From the NCBI GenBank assembly GCA_015178975.1, contig WHVD01000017.1:620001-684000 (forward strand): a stretch of DNA of 64,000 nucleotides, given 5' to 3'. The translations under genes were made by a program, and so were the position numbers. This document shows positions 45,301-57,548 of the stretch, piece after piece. The notes under the pieces are model-generated. The model was not told the origin of the DNA and did not search any database. It saw nothing but the letters and a program-made list of their open reading frames with translations. This DNA is from Hysterangium stoloniferum (taxonomy: Eukaryota; Basidiomycota; Agaricomycetes; Hysterangiales; Hysterangiaceae). Numbering within the stretch: position 1 is the first letter of the stretch; the number at the start of each line of letters is the position of its first letter.

Positions 45301-46990
45301 CAGCCCTCTCCTTCACGACCTGTAGGAAGCACATGTCGATGTTACGTCTTCGGCTTGGGCTGTTATCTATTTTCCTAAAACCTAATTATAAAGGTATCAC
45401 CACAGAAAAATAGTAATGCCATTCCGTATCCTGAAATGTGGCGATGCTGAACCCAATGACTTTGAGACAAGGACCCTTCTGTCACACGGATATAAGTACA
45501 AAGCAAGTCAGACCAAAGCTAGACATAAGGTAGACCATCATGTTGGAATTTATCAAGCTGATTACGCGTTCATTCCGCTTATGTAATCAAAGGTTTGCGC
45601 GCACCATTGTCAAGCCTTTTGTCTCTCCCCTTTTGTTCTCCCCTTTTGTTCTCTATTTTAGTATTCCTTTTGTTTAGCAGATACATATAAGTCTAGAGTC
45701 CATGTATCTAGCCATTCGTTTGCCTTACGGCCAAATAGACAAACGGAACCTTATTGCTCTCTGTTCTCGCGAGCTTAATTCTAACACATCATGCGTGTAA
45801 TAATCACGTCAGAGAAGAAGGAACTAACTCCGTCATTCATCAACGTCCTAAGACTTTGAAGCGTGGACCTGAGAAACCACATAGATGTCTGTCTTTCCAT
45901 GGGAGATGGCGTTCCATAGCGCTACGTGAGCAGGAGGTTTCAGAAAAAAACCTCTTTCTAGGGAAGCATCGGATAAAACTTGGTGACTAATGGAAGCAGA
46001 ACTTGCACTGAGAAATGAGTCTCGATTCAGATTCCAGAATCCTTTCAGTTGTAGAGAAGCGGGGGGTGGGTTGAATTCGAATCCAACAAAACAATGCCAT
46101 CCCACACCACTTCTGAGAATACACAGCTATGATATACAACGAGGTAGCGTGAAACCTGCAAATAGCACATGCAAGCCACAACGCAAGAATTTCCAAAGAC
46201 GCGGATGAGCACACCAGGAAAATCTGGGATCTCCATTCTTTACTTATCAGACTTAGAACTAAATTAAGTACATGAAGTTCGTTAAGTACACCGTTTCTCC
46301 TCAGCCGGATGGCAGGATAAGATATTAGGAAACGAGTATTGAACAACTCAGCGCGCGAAGAAATATGAGTCCATATGTCTAGGAATGACACTGTATGTTT
46401 TTATTTCGGTTTTATTCACGCTGAGAATGAGTGGTTATATTGTTTCTCTTCTTTCATGATATAACTCATTACATATACTTAGTGTTACACTGCTATTATA
46501 GCGATGTCATTCTAAGAGAACAAGGAAAACCATAAGTAACGAGTAAGTAGTTAAGGATTTCAGTTTAATTCCTGAATTTCGTAGAAGTGAAGAAACGCGT
46601 AAGTATAGAATACGCGAGTTGGCGATCCGGTAATCTTTCGTGTGTCCGACCAAAGGCCAGCGCCTATCATGTCACACGTTCACAAGTTGTTAAGTCACCG
46701 GGTTGGCTGGCGTCATTCTCCTTGGTGGAAATATTTTGGACTGCGATAACAAAACATACTTAAATATCAAACAGTATCATTAACAACCTCCCATCCCATC
46801 AGTAAAATTGTATTTGTTCCTGACGGCTCCCGGAGGAGATCCCCCCATTCTCAAATTTGTAACCTTGCAGCTTGGGGCGGGCTAGGTCCTGGTTGCGTTT
46901 GCACGTCGCCTGGCTGAAAGGGAACGGGGACGGCTGGTTGGGACAAAAATTCCACGAGCGTAGGAGGTGGGGAATTTACTCTACTATGGA
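42340..46990 (+). repeat. Repeat unit A (plus orientation), about 4.6 kb
   Basis: Matches units B (49515-53300, inverted) and C (53455-56869, inverted) over the C2H2-type gene and about 2 kb of downstream sequence. Its left edge is near 42,340 ('cttattaattaaaac'). Differences include an extra segment of about 215 bp near 46,645-46,865. Downstream of the gene (44,557-46,640) no reading frame is consistently kept in all three units. Confidence 0.8.
42854..44556 (+). CDS. Six-exon C2H2-type zinc-finger family protein, copy A, 461 aa
   Basis: Exons: 42854-42996, 43066-43278, 43332-43405, 43476-43524, 43572-43706 and 43785-44556; introns of 69, 53, 70, 47 and 78 bp, all GT-AG. Phases match at each junction, giving 462 codons with the stop. 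Copies B and C keep almost all the same splice sites. The first five exons encode a polar, probably disordered region (PRDPDGVGDASSQT, SSRSQRSDRHYSTAMPVYAY, DDSHTGRPEVV). The last exon carries VSASLKAAAAST, then CKLCEEHIAKKDSPVKHWIKAH (C-x2-C...H-x5-H) and, after NTTQRRDILLAALYT, CPLKGC...LQRHVHRHY (C-x4-C-x16-H-x3-H), ending DYKLVWLLNQ. Two finger-like sites suggest nucleic-acid binding. The ATG at 43822 is internal to exon 6, not the gene start. Relative to B and C, exon 1 has a 1-base deletion, so its first residues differ. Family not recognised. Confidence 0.75.
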
Positions 46991-47036
46991 TTTGTTTCAC
47001 TGGAACATCATTGACTGCCTGCGTTTTCGAGATCAT
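46851..47036 (-). CDS. Pro-rich ORF at the distal end of unit A (partial)
   Basis: The minus-strand frame reads MISKTQAVNDVPVKQIHS, PPPTLVEFLSQPAVPVPFQP and GDVQTQPGPSPPQAARLQI before a stop. The block QPGDVQTQPGPSPP can also be read in unit B near 49,570, though upstream frames there disagree, and unit C only in part. Probably the last exon of a gene or a relic; upstream exons were not found. Confidence 0.25.
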   Translation of the reverse strand: MISKTQAVNDVPVKQIHSRVNSPPPTLVEFLSQPAVPVPFQPGDVQTQPGPSPPQAARLQI

Positions 47037-49514
47037 CTCCAATATGGCTGACGAAATGATTATCAGTTGAGTTTGTTAATTCCACCAGTCAATAGAAAAT
47101 ATTATAAAATTCCCCGCAAATGCCTAGGCGTCCTTGGAAGTTTTGTGTACTTCCTTCTTTCTCCCTTCCATGAAGGCGGGTGCTGCTGCGGTTCTCTGCC
47201 CTCATACTGGCGATCCAGAAAGGTAAAAACAGAAGCAATCACATCTTCACATCTCATTGACTCAGTTAGAGTCCTTGATGCTTACGGGATTGGGACCATC
47301 CGACATGTGCGTACTAGTGAAAGCGATACTATATAGCTGTTACTAGAGGCCATTCCCGACCGTAAATTTCTACGCCCATTTAAACTTGAATGATGTCAGT
47401 ATCAACGAGTGTCATTAGTCAGTCAGGCTAGCTTTTTCCTGTCCTGTACACCCGTAATCTGTTTGCTAGTTCCTCAAACAATACGACTGCGGACCAGGTC
47501 CAATTATCGACGGGCTTTCACCGCGCGTTTATATCTAAGAAATGCAGGATCGCATCAGGGTCGCAGAAACCTAGTTCCGAAACTTTCCTTCTCCTTCAAG
47601 AATCGGGGGATTATCTCTAATTCAACAATTCCAAATTAATGATATTTTGGGCCATAAAGAGCTCAGACGGTACCGACCAAAGATAATACTTCTTTTGGTT
47701 TCCAAAAATCAAATGACCATACACACTCTCGGTCTGCTATGCTGAAGTCACTATCTAATTCGTTGACAGTGAATTTTCCCAAAAGTAATCGCCTTTTGCT
47801 GAAATAATCGGTGCTGTTGAGAAGACCACTCTCCGTCTCACAGATGGTAACAACTCATTAGTAAGACATAATTATAAATGTGTTGTTCATAGTATATCAT
47901 GCATTTAACATTCATTGAGCCTATTAGTCTACGTCTTCTACGTTACCATCTTTTGCTGTCCCGTCCCTTTTGTCTTTCTCCATTGACATAGTTTTCACCC
48001 ACCAATTTCACTAGCGCGGAAACCTTTGACCTAATAGGCGCTGGTCTTGATTTCGCTCTGCATGTTCTCATGCAGCCTCCTGACAACCTTTCTTCGCGTC
48101 TCGTATCTTGACTCTTAACGTCTCGTCAACGGTGTATCTCCAGCTTTCTCCATCTATAGTTTATTAGACTTGGATGGACAAATAGGCCATGAGTGCAGAA
48201 GGCGTTACAACTGATACGGCCAAACTGCCCTGATCGTTTTGCATAATGCGATTTACTCAGACTTGGTCAGTAGGAGATCGATCCATCAAAGGGACCTGAT
48301 GAGAGGGCCCCTTTTGTTAATTAGTGAATATCTTATATGATGCCATCCTTCATTTCACTAATGCTTTATCGTAGCACTGCACATCTCCCTCTAATAAAGG
48401 CAACCCAGGTAATGATTGGTTCCACCTATATCTTTGCAATTTTGAACCCTTTATCTAGACCTGATGATGCCACAGAAAATCTATGTCTTGATTTATGAAG
48501 ATTGCTCTAAGGCCCACAGCTTGAAACCTGCAACAGAAAATGTCTGGAGGCACCCAGTGATTGCTCTTGCAGATGTTGAATGTAAGGTGAAGTGATCCAC
48601 AAACCATTGGGTGTGCATTATGTAGCAAATAAAATGACATGATCCCAGTTTGGTTTTGCAATTCCATACAATCATAGTATTTCATTTTTGGCTTTCCAAC
48701 CACTCACAAAGCCTCAGACCAATACTCGCAATGAGGATGAACCACATTTCAGATAGACTCTTGATGAAACACAGTATCACTGATCCCCCACATGTAGAAA
48801 TTCAAATTCACCATCATCTTTTCTCGAATGGACTCCAATTTATCTCACCTATGTATCATTTCTTTTCAATGTCTTAGTACCTTTCCAAAAAAGAAGACCA
48901 TTATCACCCACTCATATTACATTGAAAAAAAAGGCACTTTATTAGCAATTCATCTAATCCACCACCTCCTCTAGCTCTGTGGTGAATTGCTACTGCTTTC
49001 CCAGCAATGATGAGACCTTATTACTGTGCAACAAACGAGCACATCAATTTGGAAGAAACGCGTCCGAACGGATATCGTCATTCGTGAGGCCTCACAGTGT
49101 GACATCTACCTATCTTTCGCAACGAACGCCTGCCATTCTATATCTTCTGTGTGCACTGGCCGATCTCTAGCCCAATCAGCCACTCCCATTCCACAAAGGA
49201 CATGCAAGACCCAGCCAAATACACCCCTTCTTCGTTTGTTTCTTGGAACGAGACCTTGATCTTAACTTTGATGTGAATCTTAACGAGATGGTCTTCTATT
49301 CTCGGCAAGGATGACATTGACGGTAGTGATGGCGTAAGGAAGGCGACGCGACTGGCATGGATGTATCAAATGTAGAAGAAACACGTTGAATATCACCATG
49401 CAATCGAACTGTCACTTGTCGACAGTCGTTCATCCTCCTTCACCAAGACGCGATGTTTAATATACCCAATAAACCCACCTCACACACATCGAGCTTCTCA
49501 CCTGCATCTCGTCT
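46991..49514. other. Unique spacer between inverted units A and B
   Basis: ORFs of 60-90 codons occur on both strands (for example 47067-47336 plus, 48455-48703 minus) without motifs. 48,340-48,970 is CpG-poor and looks like old transposon sequence. No gene supported. Confidence 0.4.
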
Positions 49515-52500
49515 CACCTCCTACGCTCTGGGAATCGTTATCCCAAACAGCCGCCCCCCGTTCGCTCATCAGCCAGGCGACGTACAAACACAACCAGGAC
49601 CCAGCCCGCCCCCGAGCTGAAAGAATACCGGATTGCCAACTCGCGCCATATCCATACTTGAGAACTTTCTTCACTTCTGTGAAATTCAGGAATTAAACTG
49701 AAGTCTTTAACTACTTGTTACCTATGATCTTCCTTATTCTCTTAGAATGATATCGCTGCTTATCCTGCCATCCGGCTGAGGAGAAGCGGTGTACTTACCG
49801 AACGTAATGTCCTTAATTTAGTTCTAAGTCTAATAAGTAAAAAAAAGAGATCCCAGATTACCCCGCTGTGTTCATCAGCTTCGTTCGAAACCGTTCTGGC
49901 GCTGTGGCTTCCATGTGCTATTTGCACGCTTCACGCCTACCTCGTTGTATACCATAACTGTGTATTCTCAGAATTGGTGTGGGATGGGATTGTTTTATTG
50001 GATTCGAATTCGAGCGGCCCCCCTGCCTCTCTACAACTGAACCGATTCTAGAATCTGACTCGGGACTCATTTCTCAGTGGAATGCTTCCATTAATCATCA
50101 ACTATTATCCGATGCTTCCCCAGAAAGGTTCTTTTCTGAAACTTGTTGCTCTCGTAGCGCGATGGAGCGCTATTTCCCATGGAAAGACCGGCATCCATGT
50201 GGTTTCTCAGGTACGCGCTTCAAAGTTCGTTTTTAGGACTTTGATGAATGACGTGATTATTTCCTTCTTCTCTGAAGATACCAGCCGAGGCAACAATCGA
50301 CATGTGCTTCTTACCGATCATGAAGGAGAGGGGATGCCAAATAAAAATCTATTTAAAAGGGTGTATATTTGCACTCAAGGGGTTCATTGCAATCCTATCG
50401 GCGAAACGTAGTGTTATACCCCAATCACAGATATTCGGCGCCCCATTGTGAAATGATAGCAAATTCCTCGCTGATCACAGTCTGGTGATTGTGATTTGTC
50501 GTAGATGTGGAAAGCGCAAAAAAAAACGAACTTGTAGGGGGGAAGGGACCAAGACCCACGTTCGGAGGAGGAATTCTTCCGTTTGTAAGTCCCCATTTTC
50601 CGTGAGGTATTTTTGTAGGTTCCTGATCCTTCGCTGAAAGAAAGGGATCAGCCTAATGACGAAGGCGATAATTTACTTGACGTCTGGACGAACGGTGGGC
50701 CCATGGGATACTACATGTCCACCTTACACCCAATGCCAGTTTCCCCACTCTTGATTCACTCTCAAATACATTATCATTGTTAAATTCAAATCCACTCTAA
50801 TACTTCCCCTAACCGTTTGGGATATATTTCTATCACATTTATCTATATCATCCGAAGGGCTTGTGACTGGCTATGTGCTAATTAGCGTGCTAGAGTTTCT
50901 GTTACATTCTATACATATTATGACATGCCAAAGCTTTAATTAAAGCGACACTCAAGAAATAACTACGTTGGAGCCATATTAAGCCAAGTGTCACAGTACT
51001 TGAAGAGGCGCAGCTTATTGTAGATCTTTCACTTGGCTCGGATAGCACCTGTGGTAACAGCTCATATAACAAGCCATATACAATGCAACTAATTCCACCC
51101 CTCACTATTACACGGTCCTACTGATTAAGCAGCCAGACCAGCTTGTAGTTCCGGGAGGTGAAGTGAGTACGGTCCACCGGGAGCCAGTAGGTATGATTAT
51201 TCAGGTAATTTGTAACCTGCTCCCGCATTTGCTCTAGCTCTACATCAGTATCGCGTGTGTTCTCCCCGGAAGCTTCGTCGAGAAATCCATAGTGGCGGCG
51301 TACGTGCCTCAGTAGATCGCCCTTCGTTACATACACACGAACCGTTGATAAACCCCGACACCCCTTCAAGGGACAAGTATACAGGGCAGCCAGCAGGATA
51401 TCCCGCCTCTGCGTTGTATTTATAACCAAGTCGCTGTGGTCTTCATGGGGATACATGAGCGCGACTTGCAAGTCTGCAATGGCATGCACCCTAATCCAAT
51501 GCTGAACGAGCGAGTCTTTCCTGGCTATATGCTGCTCACACAGCTTGCATTTAATTGGGTCCGCGTGTGGATCAGCGGCCGTAATGAACTTCACAAAGTC
51601 GGCGACGTTGGTTCTTTCCCCGCATGGCGTAGGAAATACTGTGCTCGCTGCGGCGGCCTTGAGGGATGCGCTCACCTTGAAACCACTGAAGTATTCGTGC
51701 ACTGCTGACGTATCCCTTTCCTTCATCCGCCGTAACTCCAGCGCTCTTGAATTTTCTATAATGTGGGCATACGCTCGGTTGGGTGGGTAGGTGGGATAGA
51801 TGGGCGCCGTGTAAGCGTGGACATATTGGAGGATACCTCCTTCGGCTCCCTCATCATCTCCCTACATGAATCATGTTCCATGGTGCCGGACTTCGACGCC
51901 ATGGATCGGGCATGTTCTATAGTTTGATACTGAGGGGAGCTGGAGTAGAGACATGAGTTTGATAATAGACTTGTTAGCCCAGTATATATTTATGTATGCA
52001 AACCCGACAATGCTTACCGTTTTAAACTCCCCCCGTGTGCGAAAACATTTCTTTCCAAGGGCTCTTTGAAACGCCCCGAAGTACACAACGTAGGGACCAC
52101 AACCTCTGGCCTACCAGTGTGGGAATCGTCCCTATGACACTCATTGGGAATGCTGTATTCTCGTCAATAAACATAATTAATTGTAGGAAAGGAACTTACG
52201 TCATTTCGAAGTTCGTGGACCTGCGCTGACGGTCGACATGTCTGTAATCTACAAATTCTAATATATTTCGTTTTGCAAATTTTAACAGAAATTGAGTGTA
52301 GTGAGCACGGAACAGACTTGATGGTGCCCGCGGGTATGGGTACACAGGCATCGCCGTGGAATAATGCCTGTCAGATCGTTGTGAGCGATGGCTAAAAGGA
52401 TGTCAGGAAAGAAATATTTCAAGTTAACGTGGATGTTTTCCCGAAAGATTGCAATGTCACCTATTTCTGTACTCAAACTGATTCACGTGTGGCGGCGGGA

Positions 52501-53300
52501 ATGGCCCGCTGGGATCGCGTGTGAACGAAGCGGGGAAGGACGAGTCGTTCAAGATGGACGTCCCCGCACTTCCTGAGACGACAGCAAGTCGTCGATCTCT
52601 TGATTGCATCATCGCAGCATGCGGAAATCCGTGCCTGGATGCCTCCCCAAAAACCGCACGTCCCTCCTCCAATCTGCGAATAAACAATGATTGAGTATGC
52701 TGAAAATGCTGCACAATGTGATATGAAGCCTCGTACGTCTGACTGCCTGCATCCCCGACTCCATCCGGGTCCCTTGGACTTCGAGCATTTGAAGACCTGG
52801 TGGCCACAATCAACCGTGCCGTTAGTGATCCGATCTTGAGGACAGTGGAAGTGAAATGAAAACTCGACATCATTTCGAGAGTGGGTCTGATGGTCCATTA
52901 TTCTCCAGAGGTCCATGATACGAATGTGAGTCAAGTGGGTGTAAAAGATAGGTGGCTTTGAACCTTCCCCGAAGACACCTGTCCACTTTGTACTCTTTTT
53001 TTTTGATTATTCATATTCCAATCTCAGCCATTCTTCGTTTCAGCTAAGGCTCGGCAATTCACCCGCGTATCTTCAATTTGTAACCTAATTAGCTTGCCGC
53101 ATAGACTGAGTTCCGAGCTAATTTGAATTCTGCGCTTCCCGGCTAGCTAGACGAACCAGATCGTCACAACTAACATTTGTCGCGCCGTGGGCCCCCAAAT
53201 TGTATCAACATCGTCAACACAACCAGCTACAGAGTGTACTAGACTAAATATCATATAACTGCATGGATTCTTATTTCGTTGTATTTCAATCAATAAGTTA
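49515..53300 (-). repeat. Repeat unit B (inverted relative to A)
   Basis: Reverse complement matches unit A from the edge near 53,300 ('caataagttac') through the C2H2-type gene to the Pro-rich tail near 49,515. A and B form inverted arms of about 3.8-4.6 kb around a 2.5-kb spacer. Confidence 0.8.
51118..52873 (-). pseudogene. C2H2-type family copy B, interrupted early in the last exon
   Basis: Exon 1 starts at the ATG at 52873 (MMSSFHFTSTVLKIGSLTAR) and ends at 52737. The following small exons match copy A with open frames, including a better donor (GTAAGT) before the exon encoding NECHRDDSHTGRPEVVV. The last exon starts in frame (EHARSMASKSGTME) but hits TAG at 51756-51758 after PTHPTERMPTL, within a segment of about 98 bp that replaces 45 bp of copy A and shifts the frame. 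Both finger sites and the WLLNQ end are intact downstream (51726-51118). An alternative start or splice could still express the finger part; otherwise it is a pseudogene. Confidence 0.65.
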
Positions 53301-53304
53301 CTAT

Positions 53305-53395
53305 ATCCGGCAACATTTACCGCCCGCGCGGGGCAAATCCCGGCGCCGACCCCGGCTACGCCCCGCCGCGCGGCACGGGATTCGCATTTCTACAC
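53305..53395. other. GC-rich island with short palindromes between units B and C
   Basis: About 90 bp of very GC-rich sequence in an otherwise balanced region, with self-complementary words such as 'cccgcgcggg'-like and 'gccgcgcggc'. It lies exactly at the junction of units B and C. Confidence 0.6.
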
Positions 53396-54921
53396 CGTTC
53401 ATCACTCTCTTTCCTATGTATGTGGCGAGAGCCAGTCTCATCACACGCTTCCCCCCCCAGGCGACGTACAAACGCAACCAGGACCGAGCCCGCCCCCGAG
53501 GTGAAAGAATACCGGATCGCCAACTCGCGCCATATTCCATACTTGAGAATTTTCTTCACTTCTATGAAATTCAGGAATTAAACTGAAGTTTTTAGCTACT
53601 TGTTACCTATGATCTTCCTTATTCTCTTAGAATGACATCGCTGCTTCTCCTACCATCTGGCTGACGAGAAACGGTATACTTACCGAACTCAACGTCCTTA
53701 ATTTAGTTCTGAGTCTAATAAGTAAAAAAGGAGACCCCAGATTTTCCTAATGTGCTCATCCTCGTTTTTGGAAACCGTTCTTGCATTGTGGCTTCCATGT
53801 GCTATTTGCACGCTTCACGCCTACCTTGTTGTATATCATAGCTGTGTATTCTCAGAAGTGGTGTGGGATGGCATTGTTTTGTCGAATTCGAATTCGAGCG
53901 GCCCCCTGCCTCTCTACAACAACTGAACGGATTCTAGAATCTGACTCGGGACTCATTTCTCAGTGCAAGTTCTGCTTCCATTAATCACCAAGTATTATCC
54001 GATGCTTCCCCAGAAAGGTTCTTTGCTGAAACCTCCTGCTCTCGTAGCGCTATGGAGCGCTATTTCCCATGGCAAGACCGGCACCGATGTGATTTCTCAG
54101 GTCCACGCTCCAAAGTTCGGTCTCAGGACTTTGATGAATGACGCGGTTATTTCCTCTGACGTGATGATTATACGCCTGAGGATCTACTTTATATCTAGCT
54201 TTCGTCTGACTTGCTTGTACTCATAGTCATTAGGTCCAGCATTTCAGGATACGGAATGGCATTACTATTTTTCTGTGGTGATATATTTATAATTATGTTT
54301 TAGGAAAATAGATAACAGCCGAGGCAATAATCGACATGTGCTTCTTACAGATCGGTGCTGCCAAATAAAAATCTATTTAGAAGCCTGTATAAAAACGAGC
54401 TTGTAGTAGGGGGAAAGGGACAATCGAAACATTAACAATCAAGACCTACGTTCAGAGGAGCAATTCTTCCGTTTGTAAGCCCCCAATTTCCGTGAGGTAT
54501 TTTGGCACGTTTCTGATCTTTCACTGAAGGAAAAGATCAGCCTAATCATGAAGGCGATAATTTACTTGACGTCTGGACCGACAGTGGGCCCATTTGATAC
54601 TACATGTCACCTTACACCCAATGCCAAAGTTCCCACTCTTAATTCACTCTCCCATTGTATGGATACATTATAATTGTTAATTTTACATCCACTTCGATTA
54701 TTGTTTAATACTTCCCCTAACAGTTTGGTTATATTTCTATCACAGCTATCTATATCCTCCGAAGGGCTTGTGACTGGCTATGTAATTATTATACCAGAGT
54801 TTCTGTACATTATATACATACATCTTATGACAAGGCAAAGCTTTAATTAAAGCGACACTCAAGAAATAACTACCTAAGAGCCATATTAAGCCAAGTGTCA
54901 CAGTACCTGAAGAGGCGCAGC

Positions 54922-55083
54922 TGTTGGAGTCTGCGAGCCATAGAAGCTGCGAGACTCTGGTGTTGTCTCAGATGTTTGATTCTGAGATTGAATTAGGTAT
55001 TTAGGTATATAAAGGTCATGTAGGGAACATTATACAACAATGTGCTTTGCCCTGATACATTAAGACTCCTAAAATATCTAACA
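54922..55083. mobile_element. Short solo LTR, 162 bp, 5-bp target duplication GCAGC
   Basis: Runs from TGTTGGAGTCTGCGAGCC to AAATATCTAACA, flanked by GCAGC at 54917-54921 and 55084-55088. Units A and B lack it at the same place ('ggcgcagcttattg' continues unbroken in B), which gives a clean empty site. Confidence 0.9.
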
Positions 55084-55187
55084 GCAGCTTATCGTGGATC
55101 TATCACTTGGCTTGGATTACCACCCACGGTCATAGCTCATATAACAAGTCATATGCAACTAATTCCACCCACCACTATTACACGGTC

Positions 55188-56869
55188 CTACTGACTAAGC
55201 AGCCAGACCAGCTTGTAGTCCCAGGAAGTGAAATGAGTACGGTCCACCTTCTGCCAGAAGGCATGGTTATTGAAATGTGTCAACCTGCTGCCGCATTTGG
55301 TCTAACTCTACCTTAGTATCTTGTCCTATTTCCTCCCCCGAAGCTTTGATGAGAAGCCTATAGTGGCTCTTTACGTGCTGCTGTAGATCTTTATTCATGG
55401 AAACACACCAACCCATGACAGACCCACACACCCCTTCAAGGGACAGGTATACAAGGCGGCCAGCAGGATATCCCGCCTCTGCGTTGTATTTATAACCAAA
55501 TCGCTGTAGTCTTCATCTGGACGCGTGAGCACGTGTTTCAAGTCCCCAAAGGCATGCACCATGATCCAATGCGTAACGAGCAAGGATTGCGTGGTTAGAC
55601 AGTCCTCACACAGCTTGCACTTGATTGGGAGTACCTGTGGATCAGCGGCCGTAATGAACGCCACAAAGTTGAAGATGTCGGTTCTTTTCCCGAACGGGGT
55701 AGGAAATACTGCACTCGCTGCGGCGGCCTTGAGGGATGCGCTCACCGTGAAAGCACGGTTAATCAGAGTAGTGAGCTTCCGCCTAGTTTTGGGCTCAGTT
55801 GGGTGGGTATGTGGGATAGATGGGCGCCGTGTAAGCGTCATATTCGAGGATACCTCCTCCGTCTCCCTCGCCATCTCCCTACATAGATTATGTTCCATGG
55901 TGCCGGATTTCGACGTCATGGATCTGGCGTGTTCTTTTTTTTGACGTCGAGAGGAGCTGGGGTATAGACATGAGTTTGATAAGAGACTTGTTAGTCCAGT
56001 ATATATTTATTTACGCAAACACGACAATGCTTACCGTGTTACACTCCCCCCGTGGGCGAAAACATTTCCTTTGAAGGGCTCTTTGAGACGCCCGGACGTA
56101 CACAACGTAGGGACCACAACCACTGGCCTACCAGTGTGGGAATCGTCCGTATGATACTAATTGGGTATGCTGTATTTTCGTCAATAAACATAATTAATTG
56201 TAGGAAAAGAAGTTACCTCGTTTCGAAGTTCGCGGACCTGCGCTGACGCTCAAATTGTCCGTAATCTGAAAATTCTATTATATTTCGTTTTGCAAATTTT
56301 TGACAGAAATTGAGTGTAATGAGCACGGAACAAACCTGATGTTGGCCTCGGGTATGCGTACACAGGCATCGCCGTGGAATAATGCCTGTCAGATCGTTGT
56401 GAGTGAGAACTGAAAGTATGTCAGGAGAGAAATATTTCAAGTTAATATAGATTTTTTCCGAAAGATTGCAATGTCACTTATTTTTGTACTCAAACTCATT
56501 CAAGCGTGGCGGCGGGAATGTCCCGCTGGGATCGCATGTGCACGAAGCGGGTGGGGACGAGTCGTTCGAGATGGACCTCCCCACGCTCCCTAAGACGACA
56601 GGAAATCGTCGCTCTCTCGACTGTATTATCGGAAAATTGTTTCCGGATGTCTCCCCATAAATTGTACATCCTTATCCTAATCTGCAAATAAAAAATGATT
56701 AAGCATGCTAAAAAGGTTGCAAAATATGTGATATGAAGCCTCGTACGTCCGACTGCCTGCATCCCCCACTCCATCTGATTCTCTTTGACTTCGAGCACTT
56801 GAAGACCTGGCGGCCACAATCAAGCGTGCCGTTAGTGATCCGATCTTGAGTTCAGTGGAAGTGAAATAT
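55188..56869 (-). pseudogene. C2H2-type family copy C, degraded
   Basis: All six exons can be traced, but the start is truncated at the element junction and the exon equivalent to 43572-43706 of copy A reads into TAG (after CATACCCAAT). The last exon has a 1-base deletion at GVF(P), about 55,398, giving the stop at 55395, and a 2-base deletion near 55,285 (in VDTF). The first finger site has changed (CKLCEDCLTTQSLLVTHWIMVH). Not expected to make the full protein. Confidence 0.75.
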
Positions 56870-57363
56870 AGGTAACATAATAGACTATATTAGAGCTGTA
56901 GTATCATACTCTCACAAACCACAGGGGCAGGATCCATTTACAGCACTTTGCATTACGTAAGGCGCGCGCTAGATTTTCGCGGAAATATTGCTGAAACTCA
57001 CATTAGCTCTGACCGCAATAGCCAGGTGCTGTCATTTTTTACTACCTAGATACATGTAAAACAACATATCACAAGCTCATTGGGAGTGACACATCTGTTG
57101 GCTCATGAATTGGTTCACAAGCTCAAATGGACTGCAATTTTGGGAAACATGCTGTAGGTCAAATTTTGGAGTTGTAAAGTAATAATATACTAGATATATG
57201 TAGTAAAATATGTATATGAAGTTACAAGACAATTGGTCAATTATTGAGAAAGCTACAAGGTTTGCAACTTTCAGCAATATTTCCATGAAAACCTAGCATG
57301 CGCCTTTTATAATGCAAAGTGCTATAAATGGATCCTGCCCTGTGGTTTGTGAGAGTATGATAC

Positions 57364-57548
57364 TGTTAACTTTTGGGAATTTGGTAAACGAGTGGCAAGG
57401 ACTCAGGGTATTAGTAAGCAGGTTACTAGGCTATATAAGGATGAGTCATGTATAGTAGTACTCATCCATTTACAACGAGTTAACTGTTACCTACTCAGAC
57501 AAACGGAAAGTTATATGGTCTAAGAACAGCGCCACCGAAAACTTAACA
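57364..57548 (+). repeat. 5' LTR of the TRIM-like element
   Basis: 185 bp, TG...CA ends, direct repeat of 59173-59357; contains 'gctatataagg', a TATA-like promoter element. Confidence 0.85.

Larger units (their letters stand above)
53455..56869 (-). repeat. Repeat unit C (inverted relative to A, tandem with B)
   Basis: Matches units A and B from the Pro-rich tail text ('aggcgacgtacaaacgcaacc') to the start of exon 1 of the C2H2-type gene. The far end is cut at about 56,869 by an inverted-repeat element. It contains a solo LTR (54922-55083). Confidence 0.8.
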
